From DTU013 sp964512095 (GTDB taxonomy: Bacteria > Bacillota > Clostridia > Acetivibrionales > DTU013): a stretch of DNA of 64,000 nt. The translations under genes were made by a program, and so were the position numbers. This document shows positions 1 through 7,955 of this stretch, piece after piece (the first letter of the stretch is position 1; each line of letters opens with the position of its first letter). The stretch spans positions 30,356-94,355 of the forward strand of contig CAZEIH010000006.1 in NCBI GenBank assembly GCA_964512095.1. The letters run 5' to 3'. Under the pieces are notes generated by a model. The model had not been told where the DNA came from. It saw only the letters and a list, made by a program, of their open reading frames with translations, and made no database searches.

Positions 1-122
1 CTAAGTATTGATGGATTGACAAACATAATGTAAGCCATCGTTACGAATGTAGTTATGCCTGCGATAACTTCTGTCTTGACATTGGTTCCATTAGCCTTGA
101 GTCCGAACAGCTTGTCCAACAT
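1..122 (-). CDS. NCS2-family purine permease, N-terminal fragment
   Basis: Only the first 40 codons are inside the window; the gene continues beyond position 1. The peptide opens MLDKLFGLKANGTNVKTE and then runs into a hydrophobic first helix with the VIAGITTFVTMAYIMFVNP pattern, which is typical of AzgA/PbuG/PbuO-type (hypo)xanthine, guanine or adenine proton symporters in the inner membrane. The ATG at 122 has a strong GGGAGGGG ribosome binding site about 5 nt upstream. A long leader and a sigma-A-like promoter lie further upstream. The substrate cannot be told from this fragment. Confidence 0.85.
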   Translation of the reverse strand, partial: MLDKLFGLKANGTNVKTEVIAGITTFVTMAYIMFVNPSIL

Positions 123-364
123 AAACTTCCCCTCCCATAAATTTAAGAAATAATTACTATAAACGAACGTTTTTACGTCCGGTCAAGTCTGTACCATTAT
201 GAGCTTGATATTCGTACTTTATTCCTTGCTAATGCTGGGTTGGTACATTATATGTACACTTTAACCCTGGGAAGTCCGTCAAAGGCCTTATATGGCCAAA
301 TCCTTCGAACCCCTGAATTAATAGCGTCGCGGGCCTTAAGCGCCCCTTATTAATTACGATATTA
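123..364 (-). promoter_or_regulatory. Structured 5' leader of the purine permease
   Basis: About 240 nt separate the promoter from the start codon, with no ORF. On the minus strand the leader holds a clear hairpin: GGGTT and AACCC enclosing GTACAT-ATA-ATGTAC (about 238-270), plus a smaller GGCC-containing stem near 284-300. Long leaders of purine permeases often carry a purine riboswitch, but I do not find the standard purine aptamer core (the TATGG and CTACC loops). It is therefore annotated only as a candidate regulatory RNA. Confidence 0.4.
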
Positions 365-394
365 ATACTATCAAATGATTAATCCCTTTGTCAA
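365..394 (-). promoter_or_regulatory. Sigma-A-like promoter for the purine permease
   Basis: On the minus strand TTGACA (394-389) is followed after 18 nt by TAGTAT (370-365). It lies about 245 nt upstream of the permease start and just downstream of a copy of the dispersed repeat. Confidence 0.5.
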
Positions 395-427
395 CGGCGA
401 AAATAAAATATACGAATGATATTTTAG

Positions 428-510
428 TTTATCTATGTCTTCAGAATACGCTGGCCTCTATAGGTCGGCGACGAATGAAGACGGGTGGAGTTGAGCGAAG
501 CCAATTGACT
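428..510. repeat. Dispersed palindromic element, copy A (shortened)
   Basis: The stretch from ATCTATGTCTTC to CCAATTGACT matches the two ends of the 125-bp dispersed element seen intact at 27911-28034, in inverted orientation. It keeps the CTATAGGTCGGC core and lacks most of the GGTGGAG/CTCCACC hairpin. Confidence 0.75.
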
Positions 511-557
511 CTGTTAACATTCGTATAAACATATGGATCCAGTTTTGGACCAGTACT

Positions 558-1604
558 TCAATCGGCAAGTCCCCTCTTGCCTACTATGAACATCATAGCA
601 AAGCCCAGTAGAAATACTGCCAAAGATACAGGCAGCTGCCAACCCGTGGGAATACCGGGATACACCTCCCAAAGAGAGCCAACCACAAAGCCTATTATGA
701 GCATGTATGTTCTTCTGGGGTGCTTTTGCAAGAATTTCTCGATTATCCTGGCTGTTCCAAAGGTACCAAGAGCTACTCCTATGCCCAGGGGTATCAGAAA
801 TGGTATATTCAAAGTATTTATTGCATTCAGGGTAGTCTCGTACATCCCCATTACTAATAGCATAAAGGACCAGCTTATTCCCGGCAGTACAAGACCTATG
901 GCTATAACAAACCCAGCTATCAACAGAAATATGTAACTCAACAGGCTTCCGTCGGTTGCAGTGTTGATAAGTCTCTCAGGCTCTAATGACATAAGCAATA
1001 CAATTGCAATACCGAGCAAAAGAAACATATAATCGCCGACTGCGCCCTTGCCATCTGCCCTAGCACTCTTACCCCATGCAAAACCCTTGCCGCCCGATAC
1101 GCCGCTACTTCTGTCCGATACGCCGCTACTCCTGTCCGATACGCCGCTACTTCTGTCCGATACACCGCTACTTCTGTCCGATACACCGCTACTTCTGTCC
1201 GATACGCCGCTACTTCTGTCCGATACGCCGCTACTCCTGTCCGATACGCCGCTACCACCGACCAATCCGCAGCTGGCTTCTTCAGAAGCTTTTCTCCAAA
1301 GCAGCGGCAGCCCTCCGATTATTATCCCCATAATAATAAAGCGCATTATGTGAGGATAGCTCGTCATGGCTCCCTCCATCAGGCGACTAAATATCAACAC
1401 ACCTATGACGCCTCCCAGACCCACTTGAAGCAGGAACGGGACATTCTTCCTCCAGTTTTTGAAGAATGTGGCCACACTATGTACCAGCTTATCATATATG
1501 CCAAGGACAATTGCCATCGTCCCGCCGCTAACACCCGGAACCATCATTGAAATTCCCACAGCAATTCCTTTGAGTACATTTTTAAGATATTTCAATATCT
1601 TCAC
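558..1604 (-). CDS. DUF368 membrane protein (polyprenyl-phosphate transporter family) with repeat insertion
   Basis: The protein is hydrophobic throughout. It opens with the family signature IAVGISMMVPGVSGGTMA and has the second conserved block GLVLPGISWSFMLLVMGMYE. DUF368 proteins (PopT) have been implicated in recycling undecaprenyl phosphate across the membrane for cell-wall synthesis. Residues about 117-170 are seven to eight copies of SGVSDRS, encoded by a 21-bp tandem repeat in a loop between membrane segments; this looks like an insertion. The listed start is GTG, but GGAGGA abuts it directly, so the TTG nine nt downstream (position 1595) may be the real start. It follows prfB on the same strand. 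Confidence 0.88.
   Translation of the reverse strand: MKILKYLKNVLKGIAVGISMMVPGVSGGTMAIVLGIYDKLVHSVATFFKNWRKNVPFLLQVGLGGVIGVLIFSRLMEGAMTSYPHIMRFIIMGIIIGGLPLLWRKASEEASCGLVGGSGVSDRSSGVSDRSSGVSDRSSGVSDRSSGVSDRSSGVSDRSSGVSDRSSGVSGGKGFAWGKSARADGKGAVGDYMFLLLGIAIVLLMSLEPERLINTATDGSLLSYIFLLIAGFVIAIGLVLPGISWSFMLLVMGMYETTLNAINTLNIPFLIPLGIGVALGTFGTARIIEKFLQKHPRRTYMLIIGFVVGSLWEVYPGIPTGWQLPVSLAVFLLGFAMMFIVGKRGLAD
1095..1255. repeat. 21-bp in-frame tandem repeat in the DUF368 gene
   Basis: About eight near-identical copies of a 21-bp unit containing GATACGCCGCTACT. They differ at a few positions (cttctg/ctcctg, acgccg/acaccg). The unit is exactly 7 codons, so changes in copy number keep the reading frame. 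Confidence 0.95.
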
Positions 1605-1611
1605 TCCTCCA

Positions 1612-1636
1612 GGCTGTGTTTATATGAACACAGCCC
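1612..1636 (-). promoter_or_regulatory. Hairpin between prfB and the DUF368 gene
   Basis: A perfect stem, GGCTGTGTT / AACACAGCC with a 6-nt loop, ends right beside the GGAGGA ribosome binding site of the downstream gene. On the minus strand it is not followed by a U-tract, so it is a weak terminator candidate. It may instead affect translation initiation or mRNA processing. Confidence 0.45.
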
Positions 1637-1705
1637 TCTGCTCCTTGAGCTTTTTCATTCATTCTGCTATTTTAAGGAACACTTTTGGGGAAACAATAGT
1701 TACCC

Positions 1706-2804
1706 TTATTGTGATGCCAGATATGTGTCAATGAATTTGTCAAGATCTCCATCCATTACAGCATTGACATCGCCCATTTCATAATTTGTCCTGTGATCCT
1801 TTACAAGTGTGTATGGACAGAATATATACGACCTTATCTGGCTTCCCCATGCAATATCCATCTGAACACCCTTCAGGTCCTCGATCTTCTCTTTCTGCTC
1901 ACTTTCCTTCAGCTCAAGCAGCTTCGCCATGAGCATCTTCATAGCAGTGTCCTTGTTTTGAAACTGAGATCTTTCGTTCTGGCATGCAGTTACAATACCA
2001 GTGGGAATGTGAGTTATACGGACTGCAGAGGATGTTTTATTTACATGCTGCCCTCCGGCGCCGCTTGACCTGTAAGTGTCTATTCTCAGATCAACTGGAT
2101 TTATGTCGACTTTCATATCATCATCCAACTCCGGCATCACATCTACCGAAGCAAAGGATGTGTGTCTTCTTCCCGAAGCATCAAAAGGAGATATACGAAC
2201 AAGCCGATGGACGCCCTTTTCAGAGCGGAGAAATCCGTATGCATTTTCGCCAATTATGTTAATAGTAACACTTTTGATACCGGCTTCATCGCCATCCAGA
2301 TAATCCAGCGTCCTTACCGTGTATTCATGCTCCTCAGCCCAGCGCGTGTACATCCTGTACATCATCTGAACCCAGTCCTGAGCTTCGGTTCCCCCTGCGC
2401 CGGCATGGAGGGTAAGTATTGCGTTGTTCTTATCATAAGGCTTGGTCAGCAACGTTTCCAGCCTGAGCCTATCATACACACCCTTTAAGCTTACAAGTTC
2501 TTCCCCTACCTCAGGAATAACTGCAGCGTCTTGCTCCTCAAGACCCAACTCATTCAGAGTCCGGATATCATCGAGGTCCGATACCAGCTTTTCATAGTGC
2601 TCAACTTTCGTTTTTAACACTTTTGTTTTCTGAAGTATTTTCTGAGAATTCTCCATATCATCCCAAAAACCCGGTTCTGCCGCCTTGTTTTCCAGTTCTT
2701 CTATCTCGACCTTCAAACTAGCGATGTCAAAGTGAAGCCCCCATTTCGACGATAGCTTTGCCTAGGCTTTCAATTTCAATTTTGTACTGTTCCAGTTCAA
2801 GCAT
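1706..2804 (-). CDS. prfB: Peptide chain release factor 2 with programmed +1 frameshift
   Basis: RF2 releases peptides at UGA and UAA codons. Reading starts at ATG 2804 (GAAGGAG 9 nt upstream), gives 25 codons ending GAS-L, then meets an in-frame UGA at 2729-2727 in the classic slippery context CUU UGA C. A GGGGG Shine-Dalgarno-like stretch lies just upstream. Slipping +1 joins the main frame (DIASLKVEIEELENK...) and gives about 365 residues, the normal RF2 length. The main frame carries the tripeptide anticodon region SPF (RISPFDASGRR) and the GGQ loop (SSGAGGQHVNKTSSAVR). The frameshift lets RF2 level control its own synthesis. Annotation from the main frame alone would lose the first ~29 residues. 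Confidence 0.96.
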
Positions 2805-2898
2805 CTTAATCAACTCCTTCAAATTGTGTACTTCTTGTGTTACGTACTCCCGCCACCTATAGAGGCGGTGACTTCTTGCTTCATTCCCAAATAACTAC

Positions 2899-3471
2899 TC
2901 AGCTCCTGTTTAAATATATGATGGAATCGGCTATGGATCTCATTGTAGTTCTCTCGTCCATGCTCCTTTTCCTAATCATCCCATAAGCATCCTTTTCACT
3001 AAGCCCCTGCTCCATGAGAATAATCTTGGCTCGCTCTATCCGTTTTTTGCTTTCATATTCTTCAGTCATCTTTCTCAACTGTAAATCTAGCTCCAGCATT
3101 CTGCGGTAGTTCAATATTGCCAGATCTACGGTATTCAACAATATGTCACGGTTTAGCGGCTTTGGGCAAAAACTGAATACTTTAGATTTTTCTACTATGG
3201 AAAAAGCCACAGCATCACCATATTCACCTAACAGTATCCCGGTGCAAAGCATCTCATCATCCACTGTTTCCAGCGTACTTCTTGCATTGCTAAGCTGCAT
3301 ACCAGAATCAACGACTATAAAGTCAGGGTGATAGCTTCTGACCAGTCGCAAAAGTGAAACAGGGTCACTGCAATGCTCAAGGAAAACATACCCGTGGGGG
3401 TTTAATATATTGCGAACAGCGACCTGGACTCTATTTTCGACGGCTGCAACAACGTATTTTTCCCCTGCCAT
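2899..3471 (-). CDS. ANTAR-domain RNA-binding response regulator
   Basis: Residues 1-120 resemble a receiver-like domain (VVAAVENRVQVAVRN..., DFIVVDSGM, FCPKPLNRD). It is followed by a coiled-coil linker and a C-terminal ANTAR domain (about 135-190; AKIILMEQGLSEKDAYGMIRK). ANTAR proteins such as NasR and AmiR bind paired stem-loops in nascent mRNA and prevent termination, often in nitrogen metabolism genes. The receiver is degenerate, so phosphorylation is uncertain. It lies downstream of the aminotransferase on the same strand, behind a hairpin that contains its ribosome binding site. The target RNA is not known. Confidence 0.85.
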   Translation of the reverse strand: MAGEKYVVAAVENRVQVAVRNILNPHGYVFLEHCSDPVSLLRLVRSYHPDFIVVDSGMQLSNARSTLETVDDEMLCTGILLGEYGDAVAFSIVEKSKVFSFCPKPLNRDILLNTVDLAILNYRRMLELDLQLRKMTEEYESKKRIERAKIILMEQGLSEKDAYGMIRKRSMDERTTMRSIADSIIYLNRS

Positions 3472-3480
3472 ATATTTTAA

Positions 3481-3519
3481 CCGCCCTTTCCTGTTAATAC
3501 TATAACAAAAAAAGGGCGG
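3481..3519 (-). promoter_or_regulatory. Hairpin covering the ribosome binding site of the ANTAR gene
   Basis: On the minus strand GCCGCCCTTT pairs with AAAGGGCGG across a loop of about 20 nt. The purine-rich stretch AGGAAAGGG, the only plausible ribosome binding site of the ANTAR gene (start at 3471), lies in the loop end and 3' arm. It may act as a terminator of the preceding aminotransferase operon or as a translational switch. Confidence 0.5.
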
Positions 3520-3544
3520 CTTTTAAAGGGGATTTTTCTCACTG

Positions 3545-4711
3545 TTATTTATGTCTATTCACAAATCTACTAATTCTTTTCATTGCTTCTACTATGTTTT
3601 CGTAGGAGTTGGCATAGGTTGCTCTAATATACCCCTCACCACAATCACCAAAGGCTGAACCCGGTACTGTAAGTACTTTTTCCTCCTTCAGGAGTTTTTC
3701 GCAAAACTCATCAGATGACATTCCTGTAGACTTGATACTCGGGAATACATAAAATGCTCCCAGTGGTTCAAAGCAATCTAACCCCGCCCTTCTGAATCCA
3801 TCTACCATAACACGTCTTCTTCTATTGTACTCCCGTACCATTGCCTCAACATCCTCATCGCAGCTGCTCAGCGCCTCCGATGCTGCATACTGGGAAGTGG
3901 TAGGTGAACACATTATAGCGTACTGGTGTATCTTGTTCATTGCCTCAATAAGGACTGGATGCCCGCATGCATAGCCTATTCTCCAGCCTGTCATGGCAAA
4001 TGCCTTCGAGAACCCATTAATAAGGATGGTTTTCTCCATAATCTCCGGATAACTGGCAAAAGATCTGTGCTTTCCACTGTAGGTAAGCTCTGCATATATC
4101 TCATCGGAAATTATGATAACATCCTTGTCCTTGAGCACATCTACAATTTTTCTCTGATCATCCTCAGTCATCACAGCCCCGGTGGGATTATTGGGGAAAG
4201 GCAGTATTACAACCTTCGTCCTGTTTGTCAGGGCTTTTTCCAGTTGCTCAGGCTTGAGCCTGAATTCATCCTCTTCCTTCAACTCAATGACCACTGGCGT
4301 TGCTCCGGTAAATGCCGTGCAGCCTTTGTATGACACAAAGCTTGGTTCTGGAATAATGACCTCATCGCCGGAGCCGGTCAGGGCTCTTAATGCTATATCT
4401 ATACCTTCGCTGGCACCAACCGTTACAACGATCTCTTTTGCCGGATCATATTTCACGTTGTATTTTCTGTCTACATAATTGGCTATCTGCCTTCTAAGCT
4501 CAATAAAGCCCGGATTGGAGGAATAATGGGTGTGCCCTTTTTCCAGTGAGTATATGCCTGCCTCTCTGATGCTCCAGGGAGTAACAAAATCCGGCTCGCC
4601 TACGCCCAGAGATATGGCATCCTTCATTTCGTTTAGCAGATCAAAGTACTTTCTAATACCGGATGGTGGCATGTTTCTGACAGAGGGCTTTATCATTTCC
4701 TGAATGTTCAT
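3545..4711 (-). CDS. Class I/II PLP-dependent aminotransferase
   Basis: A 388-residue fold type I aminotransferase of the AspC/PatA-like group. It has the N-terminal substrate loop GVGEPDFVTP, the PLP-contacting PFPNNPTGA and SDEIYAELTY segments, the Schiff-base lysine in INGFSKAFAMTGWRIGY, and the C-terminal arginine region GEGYIRATYANSYENI. Its start overlaps the upstream Lrp-type regulator by 4 nt, so the two are translationally coupled and lie behind one T-box. The amino acid substrate cannot be deduced; the T-box ligand would be the best clue. Confidence 0.93.
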   Translation of the reverse strand: MNIQEMIKPSVRNMPPSGIRKYFDLLNEMKDAISLGVGEPDFVTPWSIREAGIYSLEKGHTHYSSNPGFIELRRQIANYVDRKYNVKYDPAKEIVVTVGASEGIDIALRALTGSGDEVIIPEPSFVSYKGCTAFTGATPVVIELKEEDEFRLKPEQLEKALTNRTKVVILPFPNNPTGAVMTEDDQRKIVDVLKDKDVIIISDEIYAELTYSGKHRSFASYPEIMEKTILINGFSKAFAMTGWRIGYACGHPVLIEAMNKIHQYAIMCSPTTSQYAASEALSSCDEDVEAMVREYNRRRRVMVDGFRRAGLDCFEPLGAFYVFPSIKSTGMSSDEFCEKLLKEEKVLTVPGSAFGDCGEGYIRATYANSYENIVEAMKRISRFVNRHK

Positions 4712-5187
4712 AGTCTCAATGCCTCCCTGTCATCCTTATTGTTTTCTTCAAATATAACGCCATCATCCTTGTACTTTTTCAAAACAAAATGAGTTGCCGT
4801 ACTTAGGACTGAATCTAGCGGTGCAAGCTTTTCGGCTACAAAGAGGGCAACCTCCTTCATACTCTTGCCTTCGATTATGACTGTGAGATCGAAACCTCCC
4901 GACATAAGATAGCAAGATTTCACCTGAGGATACCTGTATATTCGCTCTGCTACCTTGTCAAAGCCCTGCCCTCTTTGAGGAGTGACTCTCACCTCAATCA
5001 ATGCTGTAACCGTCTCCTTGCTGGAATTATCCCAGTTAATTAGCGTATTATATCCAACGATAACATTGTCTTCTTCCAGCTGCTTTATTGTTCCTTTTAC
5101 TTCTTCCACGCTCTTATCCAACATAAGTGCTATTTCCTCAGCAGTCGCTCTTGCGTTGCCTTCTAAGATTTCTAGGATTTCTTCCAT
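4708..5187 (-). CDS. Lrp/AsnC-family transcriptional regulator
   Basis: 159 residues from the ATG at 5187, which has AAGGAG upstream; a longer reading from 5253 starts inside the T-box terminator and is not credible. Residues 1-60 form the winged helix-turn-helix (ILEILEGNARATAEEIALML...). The rest is the RAM ligand-binding/oligomerisation domain (ALIEVRVTPQRGQGFDKVAERI, YLMSGGFDLTVIIEGKS). It is the first gene of a two-gene operon with the aminotransferase, so it probably senses the same amino acid. Its operator is not evident. Confidence 0.9.
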   Translation of the reverse strand: MEEILEILEGNARATAEEIALMLDKSVEEVKGTIKQLEEDNVIVGYNTLINWDNSSKETVTALIEVRVTPQRGQGFDKVAERIYRYPQVKSCYLMSGGFDLTVIIEGKSMKEVALFVAEKLAPLDSVLSTATHFVLKKYKDDGVIFEENNKDDREALRL

Positions 5188-5251
5188 AATAATACACGCT
5201 CCTTTATATGAATATTTTTTGTGGCTAAACCAGTTCGCCTTCCCTGGCATC

Positions 5252-5288
5252 AAAAAAACTCCTTAATCCCTAATAGGGACGAAGGAGT
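5252..5288 (-). terminator. T-box terminator hairpin
   Basis: On the minus strand ACTCCTT pairs with AAGGAGT and an inner TCCCT pairs with AGGGA, followed by T7. The 5' part overlaps the antiterminator, as expected for a T-box. Confidence 0.88.
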
Positions 5289-5559
5289 AATCCGCGGTAC
5301 CACCCTTTTTAACGCTAAAAAACGTTCACTTTACGGGTACATTCATACCCACCCCCTGTAACGTGGGGACACGTTGACCTTTATCCTGGAACTCTAATCC
5401 TGATCTTCCCTGTGTAACAGACTTTTAAATGTTACCCTTCACCAGCTCCAGTTTCTCAAGGTAATGCTCAAAGGCTGCCTTCCCCCTGCTCCTTTACCGG
5501 ATTGCACCAAACTCCGGCTCTCTTCAAAATTCACAGGACTACTCTTCCTCATCATCGCA
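5252..5559 (-). ncRNA. T-box riboswitch controlling the Lrp-aminotransferase operon
   Basis: The minus strand has the invariant T-box AGGGTGGTACCGCGG at 5306-5292, stem I hallmarks (AGAGAGC followed by a TTTGGTG loop, and GAAGAGTAG lower down) and a terminator ending in seven T. Uncharged tRNA pairing would favour the antiterminator and switch the operon on. The bases opposite AGUA read GAAGGCAG, which would give a GGC (Gly) specifier by the usual GAA-NNN rule. However the antiterminator UGGU pairs with a tRNA whose discriminator base is A, which argues against Gly and makes Ala (GCA/GCC in a shifted register) possible. The amino acid is left open. Confidence 0.93.
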
Positions 5560-5580
5560 TAAAATATTTAATTGTTATTA

Positions 5581-5609
5581 ATTATAACAATCTCATCCGT
5601 TAATTTCAA
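5581..5609 (-). promoter_or_regulatory. Sigma-A promoter of the T-box operon
   Basis: TTGAAA (5609-5604), a 17-nt spacer and TATAAT (5586-5581) on the minus strand, about 20 nt upstream of stem I. Confidence 0.75.
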
Positions 5610-5662
5610 GTGCCATTAAGAAAATATTTCGCTTCAAAATAAGCGCATAATTTCCAGGTTAA

Positions 5663-6283
5663 TTAATACCTTGTGAAGCCCAGATCGTAATCATCAGCTG
5701 CAGGTGCTGTAGTTGCCAGTTCTGGTTGAGCTAGCCTGCTAGTTGGTAAATCCTGATCCAATAAGGAGTTCATATCATAATCAGCTGATAGTTCCACGTC
5801 GTCTTCAGCCTTTGAATCATCCTTATCCTCTTTCTTGGCCTCTTCCTCTTCTTCCTTGGCCAGCTCCGAAAGCTGTTCCTCATACTTAGTTAACAGGGTT
5901 ACAATCTCGCTCTTTAGGCCTTTTATATCCGAACGTATATCAACAAGCTTTTCCTTGTCCTTCTCAATGTCACCCTCAAGCTTCTTCTTTTCTTCTTCAG
6001 CATCAAGGCGGGCATTCTCCAGTATTTTTTCTGCATTTTCCTTAGCCTGTATCAAAACATCGGCTATTTTGGTCCTTGAATCACCCATTTCGTCAGACTT
6101 TCTCACTAGCTCATCATATTTATTTCTCATCTCTCTAGTCTGGTTTTTCAATACTGCAACTTCGTCATCCTTAGTTTTGAGCTTTTCATCAAATTCCTTA
6201 AGGATCTTTTCAATATAAATATTAACGTCAGACTTATTGAATCCACCAACTAATGAAGATCTGAAACGTTTTTCTCCAGCCAC
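5663..6283 (-). CDS. DivIVA-domain coiled-coil protein
   Basis: 206 residues starting at GTG 6283 with GAGGAGGG upstream. The N-terminal 60 residues (FRSSLVGGFNKSDVNIYIEKILKEF) resemble the membrane-binding DivIVA/GpsB head. A long charged coiled coil follows to about residue 150, then an acidic, disordered tail (EEEEEAKKEDKDDSKAEDD). Such proteins mark curved membrane at septa and poles and recruit division or wall-synthesis factors. It has no gene partner here: trxA follows upstream with its own ribosome binding site and spacing. It could be a DivIVA paralogue rather than DivIVA itself. Confidence 0.8.
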   Translation of the reverse strand: MAGEKRFRSSLVGGFNKSDVNIYIEKILKEFDEKLKTKDDEVAVLKNQTREMRNKYDELVRKSDEMGDSRTKIADVLIQAKENAEKILENARLDAEEEKKKLEGDIEKDKEKLVDIRSDIKGLKSEIVTLLTKYEEQLSELAKEEEEEAKKEDKDDSKAEDDVELSADYDMNSLLDQDLPTSRLAQPELATTAPAADDYDLGFTRY

Positions 6284-6394
6284 TGGAATCCCTCCTCATA
6301 AAGTAGTCATTTCTATATATTCAATATTATTTTACAAAATCCTTCTTCGATAGAAATAAATCTTTAGTAAATTGGGGGATTTGTGCAAAATATG

Positions 6395-6724
6395 TCAAAT
6401 GTTTTTATCTAAAAGCTTAACAAAGTCACTTTTAGTCCTTGCTCCCACTATTTTATCAACAGGCTGTCCTGCTTTGAATAGTATAATTGTCGGAATACTC
6501 ATTATCTTGAACCTTGCCGACAATTCACCCTGTTCGTCTACATTGACCTTTCCAACTACTGCTTTACCATCATATTCCTCTGCCAGCTCTTCTATTACCG
6601 GTGCAATGGATCTGCACGGATTGCACCATGAAGCCCAAAAATCAACAAGTACCGGCTTATCTGTAGAATTAACTACCTGTTCAAAATTATCCTTTGTTAT
6701 AACTGTAACCTTTTCTCCTGCCAT
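6395..6724 (-). CDS. trxA: Thioredoxin
   Basis: A 109-residue single thioredoxin domain with the active site FWASWCNPCRSIAPVI, the cis-proline loop (IMSIPTIILF) and GARTKSDFVKLL at the end. The redox pair is WCNPC rather than the common WCGPC, which may shift the redox potential. AGGAGGT precedes the ATG. It is probably a general cytosolic disulfide reductase; no thioredoxin reductase is adjacent. Confidence 0.93.
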   Translation of the reverse strand: MAGEKVTVITKDNFEQVVNSTDKPVLVDFWASWCNPCRSIAPVIEELAEEYDGKAVVGKVNVDEQGELSARFKIMSIPTIILFKAGQPVDKIVGARTKSDFVKLLDKNI

Positions 6725-6878
6725 CTTAACAACCTCCTGATTAACTCAACTAGTCTATTTTGCGTCTCAGTCCCTCTAGCACCTGTAAGCATCGCTAATT
6801 ATTATTACCCAAAGTTTGAGTAATAAAACAAAACAGTATCCAGTGATTTTCCTATTGTATTTTAGCACATTTATGACA

Positions 6879-7955
6879 TTACTGTTGAAGTATCTGTAAA
6901 ATTAGCTTGCTACCATCGATTGAGACCACATAATTATCAAGTACCGTTAAAAGCTCGCCTTCATACCCAGTTTGGGCAGTGGTAAAATCACCTTGAGCGT
7001 TGAGACGTTCAACCTGTTTATTTATTCTGTCTGCAGTGTATACCACTCCACCGGCAGTAATAAAAACATCTCCCCTTGCAACAGGCATCACCGGCTTGGC
7101 TAAATTCCACTCATCTTTTTTTTGACCTGCCATGCCATAGTAGATAGACACTATTTTCCCTGTATCATCCCTGTCTCCTGCATAAATAAAATCGTTATCG
7201 TCCACAGCCAGCAACAGGCCTGTTCCTTCAAAGGTAATAGGTAATGCTTTTTCTGATTTACCGCTTCTAACAATTATTCCCTTGCCCTCTAGTTGATAAA
7301 TCAAATTGTCCGCATACATTGTTTCCTTAATAATGGTAGTTAAATCGGTTTTGAAAATCAGAGTCAGATTGTCCATGATATCAAACCTATATATCCTAGC
7401 TCTTGTATTGCTGGTTTTTATCATGGGGTAGACGATGTTTGTTAGCGGAGATAACTCAATGCCGATGACCTGGCTTTTCTCCGGCAGATTTTTGATATCA
7501 GGATAGCTCCTGTTATACTCCGGAAGGATATCGTAGGTCGATATACGCACTACACTACTTTTACCCTCAGGCTCCTTTATGCCATAAATGAGCATTTCCC
7601 GATCTGGAAGCCACCTGAAATACGAAAATTCTCCCCCTGAAGGGTCAAGCCTTTTAATTACCTCTTTCTTATCTAGATCAACTATCTCCAGATCTTTGTC
7701 CAGGCTGTAAGCTGCATACAGGCCATCGAAGGAGACCTTTACATTCTCCGCTCCCTGGGGAAGCTTAAAGCTGCGGTTTTTCACTGCTGTAGACGCTGTC
7801 TCGAACATGGTTGTTTTAAAATTACCTCTGTTAGGAAGATAGTAAAAATTGATATATGAAAGGATTACTGTCTGCAAAATAACGGATATCAATATCCATT
7901 TATAAATTCTTTTTGCCTTTTCCCCTTTGGGCTCCGTCGCTTTTGATCTTGTCAT
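6879..7955 (-). CDS. Membrane-anchored protein of unknown function
   Basis: 358 residues. One N-terminal transmembrane helix (about 18-38, WILISVILQTVILSYINFYY) is followed by a large extracellular part with repeated hydrophobic beta-strand patterns (VSFDGLYAAYSLDKDLEIVD, FSYFRWLPDREMLIYGI), compatible with a beta-propeller. I recognise no catalytic motif. Its start overlaps the upstream phosphodiester glycosidase gene by 4 nt, so the two are co-translated and probably act together at the cell surface, perhaps on exopolysaccharide or wall glycan. Confidence 0.7.
   Translation of the reverse strand: MTRSKATEPKGEKAKRIYKWILISVILQTVILSYINFYYLPNRGNFKTTMFETASTAVKNRSFKLPQGAENVKVSFDGLYAAYSLDKDLEIVDLDKKEVIKRLDPSGGEFSYFRWLPDREMLIYGIKEPEGKSSVVRISTYDILPEYNRSYPDIKNLPEKSQVIGIELSPLTNIVYPMIKTSNTRARIYRFDIMDNLTLIFKTDLTTIIKETMYADNLIYQLEGKGIIVRSGKSEKALPITFEGTGLLLAVDDNDFIYAGDRDDTGKIVSIYYGMAGQKKDEWNLAKPVMPVARGDVFITAGGVVYTADRINKQVERLNAQGDFTTAQTGYEGELLTVLDNYVVSIDGSKLILQILQQ

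Noticed and set aside
123..364. Purine riboswitch upstream of the permease
   Set aside because: The conserved junction and loop sequences of the class are not found; kept only as an unclassified structured leader.
983..1353. Proteins read through the 21-bp repeat in other frames of the DUF368 gene
   Set aside because: They are antisense or out-of-frame readings of the repeat within a clear membrane-protein gene.
5188..5253. Longer start of the Lrp-type regulator at 5253
   Set aside because: The extension lies over the T-box terminator and lacks a ribosome binding site; ATG 5187 has AAGGAG.
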